Positions 61,030-64,000 of a stretch of DNA of 64,000 nt are shown piece after piece. The DNA is taken from NCBI RefSeq assembly GCF_007991495.1, contig NZ_BJYL01000024.1:1-64000 (forward strand), written 5' to 3'. The position numbers and the translations under genes were made by a program. How positions within the stretch are numbered: the first letter of the stretch is position 1; each line of letters begins with the position of its first letter. A model generated the notes under the pieces. It saw nothing but the letters and a program-made list of their open reading frames with translations. It was not told the DNA's origin and searched no databases. The DNA comes from Sporosarcina luteola (GTDB lineage Bacteria; Bacillota; Bacilli; Bacillales_A; Planococcaceae).

Positions 61030-61326
61030 ATGGAATTAAAACTCGATTCTAAAACGATACTTGAAAAAGAATTCAAAACTGGCCTGCGTGGTTATAATCA
61101 GGAAGACGTAGATCTTTTCCTCGATCAGGTCATACAGGATTATGAAGCTTTCAAAAAAACGATTTCCGAATTGCGTTTGGAAAATGAAAAGTTGAAAGAA
61201 GAATTGTCAGTCCAAGCTAAACGGCCGGCTACAACGAACGCCAATACAACGAATTTTGATTTGCTAAAAAGGATTTCCAATTTGGAGAAACATGTTTTCG
61301 GAAGTAAACTATACGATTCCGAATAA
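61030..61326 (+). CDS. gpsB: Cell-division regulator GpsB
   Basis: A 98-residue DivIVA-like coiled-coil protein ([31 protein letters not shown]) that coordinates PBP1 and the divisome. The ATG at 61030 is chosen over the one at 61012 from the family start and GGAAGGGCG spacing. Linked to rnpB as in B. subtilis; ypsA and cotD are absent here. Confidence 0.93.
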   Translation: MELKLDSKTILEKEFKTGLRGYNQEDVDLFLDQVIQDYEAFKKTISELRLENEKLKEELSVQAKRPATTNANTTNFDLLKRISNLEKHVFGSKLYDSE

Positions 61327-61344
61327 CCCATATGAACAAATCCA

Positions 61345-61373
61345 TTGATATTTTATGAAAAAAGTTGTATACT
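61345..61373 (+). promoter_or_regulatory. rnpB promoter
   Basis: TTGATA (61345-61350), 17-base spacer, TATACT (61368-61373), placing the start near 61380. Confidence 0.75.
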
Positions 61374-61379
61374 GTTGAA

Positions 61380-61797
61380 ACCATAGTGTGAATTCAGGTA
61401 ATCGCTGCAACGTAAGTTGTAGAGGAAAGTCCATGCTCGCACGGCTCTGAGAAGACCGTAGTGTTTGTGCTCGGCGAAAAAATAAGCCGTGGCTTCGCGT
61501 TAATCGCGTTGACGGCGGGGATAAGTCCTACGTTTGCTTTGCAAATATGGATGAGGTCTCCTGAAAAGTGCCACAGTAACGTAGCTTACCCGGAAACGGA
61601 TAAGATGGAACGCGGTAAACCCCACAAGCGAGAAACCCAAATTATGGTAGGGGCACTCTTCTGAAGGAATTGAACGGATGAAGGGACAGACATCATCGTT
61701 AGATGTGTCTGTAGATAGATGATTACCGCCCTAAGTACGAGGCGCAAGCTGTTTGAGTACACGGGAACAAAACATGGCTTATCGAATTTACGATGGT
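61380..61797 (+). ncRNA. rnpB: RNase P RNA (type B)
   Basis: Catalytic RNA that matures tRNA 5' ends. Seen: GTAATCGCTGC then GAGGAAAGTCCATGCTCGCA near 61420, AGTGCCACAGTAACG, GGAACGCGGTAAACCCC, GAGAAACCCAAATT, GTAGATAGATGATT and GAACAAAACATGGCTTA near the end, the conserved core segments in correct order. The ends pair (GTGAATTC with GAATTTAC). Boundaries are approximate. Confidence 0.95.
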
Positions 61798-61811
61798 TCA
61801 ACATAACAATC

Positions 61812-61848
61812 AATGCTCTCCTTATCGTCTTGGAGAGCATTTCTTAAT
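61812..61848 (+). terminator. rnpB terminator
   Basis: AATGCTCTCC (61812-61821) pairs with GGAGAGCATT (61832-61841), then TCTTAATT. Confidence 0.75.
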
Positions 61849-61945
61849 TAATGGGGGAAATGAATTGATTTATTAATCCTCACACAGACTACATATTATA
61901 TGAAATACTAATCCATAACCTATTGGGTGTTATTTTTTTATCTAG

Positions 61946-62066
61946 GATTGCAGTGGAAGGCGGCGACTCCAGCGGGAACAGCACGAGCTGAAGACCCTGG
62001 ACTGAGCGTAGCGAGGGAAGCGGCTGAAGCCGTGCCCGCGGAAAGCGTCCGCCTGGAACGGAAATC
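61946..62066. repeat. Dispersed palindromic repeat of Bacilli type
   Basis: GTGGAAGGCGGCGACTCC at the left and GGAAAGCGTCCGCC-TGGAACGGAAATC at the right, with complementary GGCGG/CCGCC and AGCGGG/CCCGC pieces, enclose a GC-rich imperfect palindrome. I recognise this as one of the ~100-150 bp dispersed repeats common in Bacillales genomes. It lies between rnpB and ypsC; any coding frame across it is not real. Confidence 0.65.
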
Positions 62067-62112
62067 CGGGTATAACACGGCCGATAACAATTTGAATTGG
62101 AGTTGGAAATGA

Positions 62113-63240
62113 ATGACGAATTATAAATTGGTTGCCACGTCCGCGATGGGGCTTGAATCGATCGTTGCGGATGAAGTGAAGGAATTGGGATTCGAAACGA
62201 GAACTGAAAACGGGAAAGTCTATTTTGACGGCGATGAATATGCAATCGCTAAAACGAATATGTGGCTCCGAGTTGCTGACCGTGTGCGCATCATTGTCGG
62301 TGAATTCAACGCTACGACATTCGATAACCTTTTCGAGCAGACAAAATCCCTTCCCTGGGAGCAATATTTGCCCGTAGACGCGAAATTCCCAGTAGCAGGA
62401 AAATCGGTTAAATCCACGCTTTACAGTGTTCCGGACTGCCAGGCAATCGTAAAGAAGGCGATTGTAGAACGTTTAAAATCTGCATATAATCGCGTAGGCT
62501 TCTTGGATGAAACCGGCCCATTATTTAAACTTGAAGTTTCGATATTAAAAGATAAAGTGACATTGACGATCGATTCAAGCGGAGCCGGCTTACATAAACG
62601 CGGATATCGGATCGGCCAAGGGGACGCCCCTTTGAAGGAGACATTGGCAGCAGCCCTCGTTCGATTGACACGATGGAATCCGGATCGACCGTTTGTTGAT
62701 CCGTTTTGTGGATCGGGAACAATTCCGATTGAGGCAGCAATGATCGGCCAAAACATCGCCCCCGGCTATAACCGTGAGTTCAGCAGTGAGCACTGGCCGT
62801 GGATGGATCCGGCCATTTGGGACCGTGTTAGAGAGGAAGCGGAAGATCTTGCGAAATATGATCAGCCCCTCGATATAACAGGATTCGACGTGGATGCTAA
62901 AATGATCAAGGTAGCCCAGCAAAATGCAGTAGAGGCTGGATTCATGGATTTAATCCGGTTCGAACAACGGGATGTCAAAGATTTGACTGTTGAAGGTTTG
63001 AATGGCGTACTCGTCGGAAACCCTCCATATGGGGAGCGGTTGGGCGAACTTGAAGAAGCAGAGGAACTTGCGCGGATTATCGGTCATATAATGGGTGAGT
63101 ACCCATCGTGGTCTGTCTATATGCTATCTTCACTGGAAAACTTCGAAACGATGTATGGGAAGAAGGCTACTAAGAAACGCAAGCTGTTCAACGGATTTAT
63201 CCGTACAGATTTTTATCAATATTGGGGTCAACGAAAATAA
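62113..63240 (+). CDS. ypsC: THUMP-domain RNA methyltransferase (YpsC, RlmK/L-like)
   Basis: A 375-residue protein: N-terminal THUMP region (~1-155) and a SAM methyltransferase (FVDPFCGSGTIPIEAAMIGQN near 197, catalytic NPPYGERLGE near 304). Related enzymes methylate guanine in 23S rRNA. Start has a weak GGAGTTGG site. A strong hairpin follows the stop. Confidence 0.9.
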   Translation: MTNYKLVATSAMGLESIVADEVKELGFETRTENGKVYFDGDEYAIAKTNMWLRVADRVRIIVGEFNATTFDNLFEQTKSLPWEQYLPVDAKFPVAGKSVKSTLYSVPDCQAIVKKAIVERLKSAYNRVGFLDETGPLFKLEVSILKDKVTLTIDSSGAGLHKRGYRIGQGDAPLKETLAAALVRLTRWNPDRPFVDPFCGSGTIPIEAAMIGQNIAPGYNREFSSEHWPWMDPAIWDRVREEAEDLAKYDQPLDITGFDVDAKMIKVAQQNAVEAGFMDLIRFEQRDVKDLTVEGLNGVLVGNPPYGERLGELEEAEELARIIGHIMGEYPSWSVYMLSSLENFETMYGKKATKKRKLFNGFIRTDFYQYWGQRK

Positions 63241-63246
63241 TTAATC

Positions 63247-63279
63247 AAACGGAAGAGGCCATCCCTCTTCCGTTTCCAT
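63247..63279 (+). terminator. Terminator after ypsC
   Basis: AAACGGAAGAGG (63247-63258) pairs with CCTCTTCCGTTT (63264-63275). Confidence 0.7.
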
Positions 63280-63316
63280 GTGTACGAATGTACGAAAGAG
63301 GAAAGGGGAAGCGCCG

Positions 63317-64000
63317 ATGAAAAGCAAAATGCCATTTTCACTATCAAAAGAAAAATCATTCTATGAATCCTTGAACGATTGGATCGGTGATACATTATAC
63401 GACGATCTAACAGAAAAAGGGTTTGAATGTAGAGACGAACAGATCTATATGGCATTTCAAATTGAACAAGCGCTGAAAGAGAAGAAAGTCCTCTTGGCTG
63501 AAGCAGGTGTCGGGACCGGAAAAACGATTGCGTATTTATTGCCAGCTATCGCATACGCAAGATATACAGGAAAACCGGCACTTATATCTTGTGCAGATGA
63601 AACACTGATCGATCAGCTTGTAAAAGAAGAAGGCGATATACGGAAAATCAGTGACGCACTGCAAATTGACATTGATGTCCGTTTGGCAAAAGCGAGAGAT
63701 CAATATTTATGTCTAAAAAGACTTGATGAAACGGTCGATGCCTCGTTAGAAGAGTATGCGGAGAACGTGCAAAGTGGTCTGCCTGATTTTGTCCGCGGAA
63801 ACGCATCGCTTCAATCGATCTTTCCGTATGGAGAGCGTTCCGATTATCCGGAAATGAATGACGAGCAATGGAAGACGATCAATTACCATCCGATTCAGCA
63901 ATGTGCGGCATGTGACATTCGGAACCGTTGCGGTCAAACAATCCATCGTAATCATTATCGTGAGTCCGCGGATCTGATCATTTGTTCACATGATTTCTAT
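63317..64000 (+). CDS. ypvA: DinG/XPD-family helicase YpvA (partial, runs off window)
   Basis: The first 228 codons of an XPD-like helicase: Walker A in EAGVGTGKTIAYLLPA near 67, then the iron-sulfur cysteine group (YLCLKR near 132 and CAACDIRNRC near 195) and SADLIICSHDFY at the window edge. AAAGGGGAAG precedes the ATG. Unlike the DinG at 2245 it has Fe-S cysteines and no exonuclease domain. Position after ypsC matches B. subtilis. Confidence 0.88.
   Translation, partial: MKSKMPFSLSKEKSFYESLNDWIGDTLYDDLTEKGFECRDEQIYMAFQIEQALKEKKVLLAEAGVGTGKTIAYLLPAIAYARYTGKPALISCADETLIDQLVKEEGDIRKISDALQIDIDVRLAKARDQYLCLKRLDETVDASLEEYAENVQSGLPDFVRGNASLQSIFPYGERSDYPEMNDEQWKTINYHPIQQCAACDIRNRCGQTIHRNHYRESADLIICSHDFY

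Noticed and set aside
61461-61664. Open reading frame inside the RNase P RNA
   Set aside because: The region is fully explained by conserved rnpB core sequence.
61927-62112. Open frame across the dispersed repeat before ypsC
   Set aside because: It follows the GC-rich repeat; no ribosome site and no similarity to a protein I know.

Overview
The window is a stretch of chromosome from a low-GC Gram-positive bacterium of the order Bacillales, interrupted by one complete prophage of about 44 kb. The host genes follow the Bacillus subtilis order panB-panC-panD-dinG-ypmB-aspB-asnS-dnaD-nth / ponA-recU / yppE-mrfA(yprA) ... mrfB(yprB)-gpsB-rnpB-ypsC-ypvA, with a type-B RNase P RNA. The family (Planococcaceae, for example a Sporosarcina relative) is a guess from protein flavour and is not proven by the sequence.

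Layout. 1-15294: pantothenate genes, a DinG-type helicase/exonuclease, the aspB-asnS-dnaD-nth run, the convergent ponA-recU pair, then yppE-mrfA. 15294-59239: prophage, integrated inside the mrfA coding sequence by a large serine recombinase. 59226-64000: the displaced native mrfA 3' end, mrfB, gpsB, rnpB, a Bacilli-type dispersed repeat, ypsC and the start of ypvA.

The prophage reads as a leftward lysogeny block (integrase; an AT-rich NA37-like/membrane protein pair; ImmA-type protease; a decayed membrane gene; two HTH proteins including the CI-like repressor), then a rightward early block (Cro-like gene, regulators, ORF6N/ORF6C antirepressor, replisome organizer with internal iterons, DnaB-type helicase, many small genes). 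An AT-rich cargo patch (HEPN-like protein and two membrane proteins), an ArpU-type late activator and a short tyrosine recombinase follow. The late block has a lambda-type head (Nu1/gpA terminase, gpB portal, ClpP-like protease, gpD, gpE) joined to a P2-type contractile tail (sheath, tube, frameshifted assembly chaperone, tape measure, X, D, V, U, W, J, I, H), a fibre, XkdX, a DUF4145 moron, two holins, a two-domain endolysin, a probable small RNA and a YolD protein.

The most striking point is the integration itself. The phage carries its own version of the last ~144 codons of mrfA, including the cysteine-rich metal-binding end, so the lysogen makes a full-length but chimeric MrfA, while the native tail is left stranded in front of mrfB 44 kb away. 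mrfA and mrfB form a DNA-repair pair for mitomycin damage in B. subtilis, so this phage sits in, rebuilds and splits a repair operon. A LexA-like 15-mer is shared by the integrase and yolD promoter regions at the two ends of the element. Other notable signals are five CI/Cro operators, a second operator pair, iterons inside the initiator gene, a GGGTTTC frameshift site, and an internal ribosome-binding site inside the endolysin gene.
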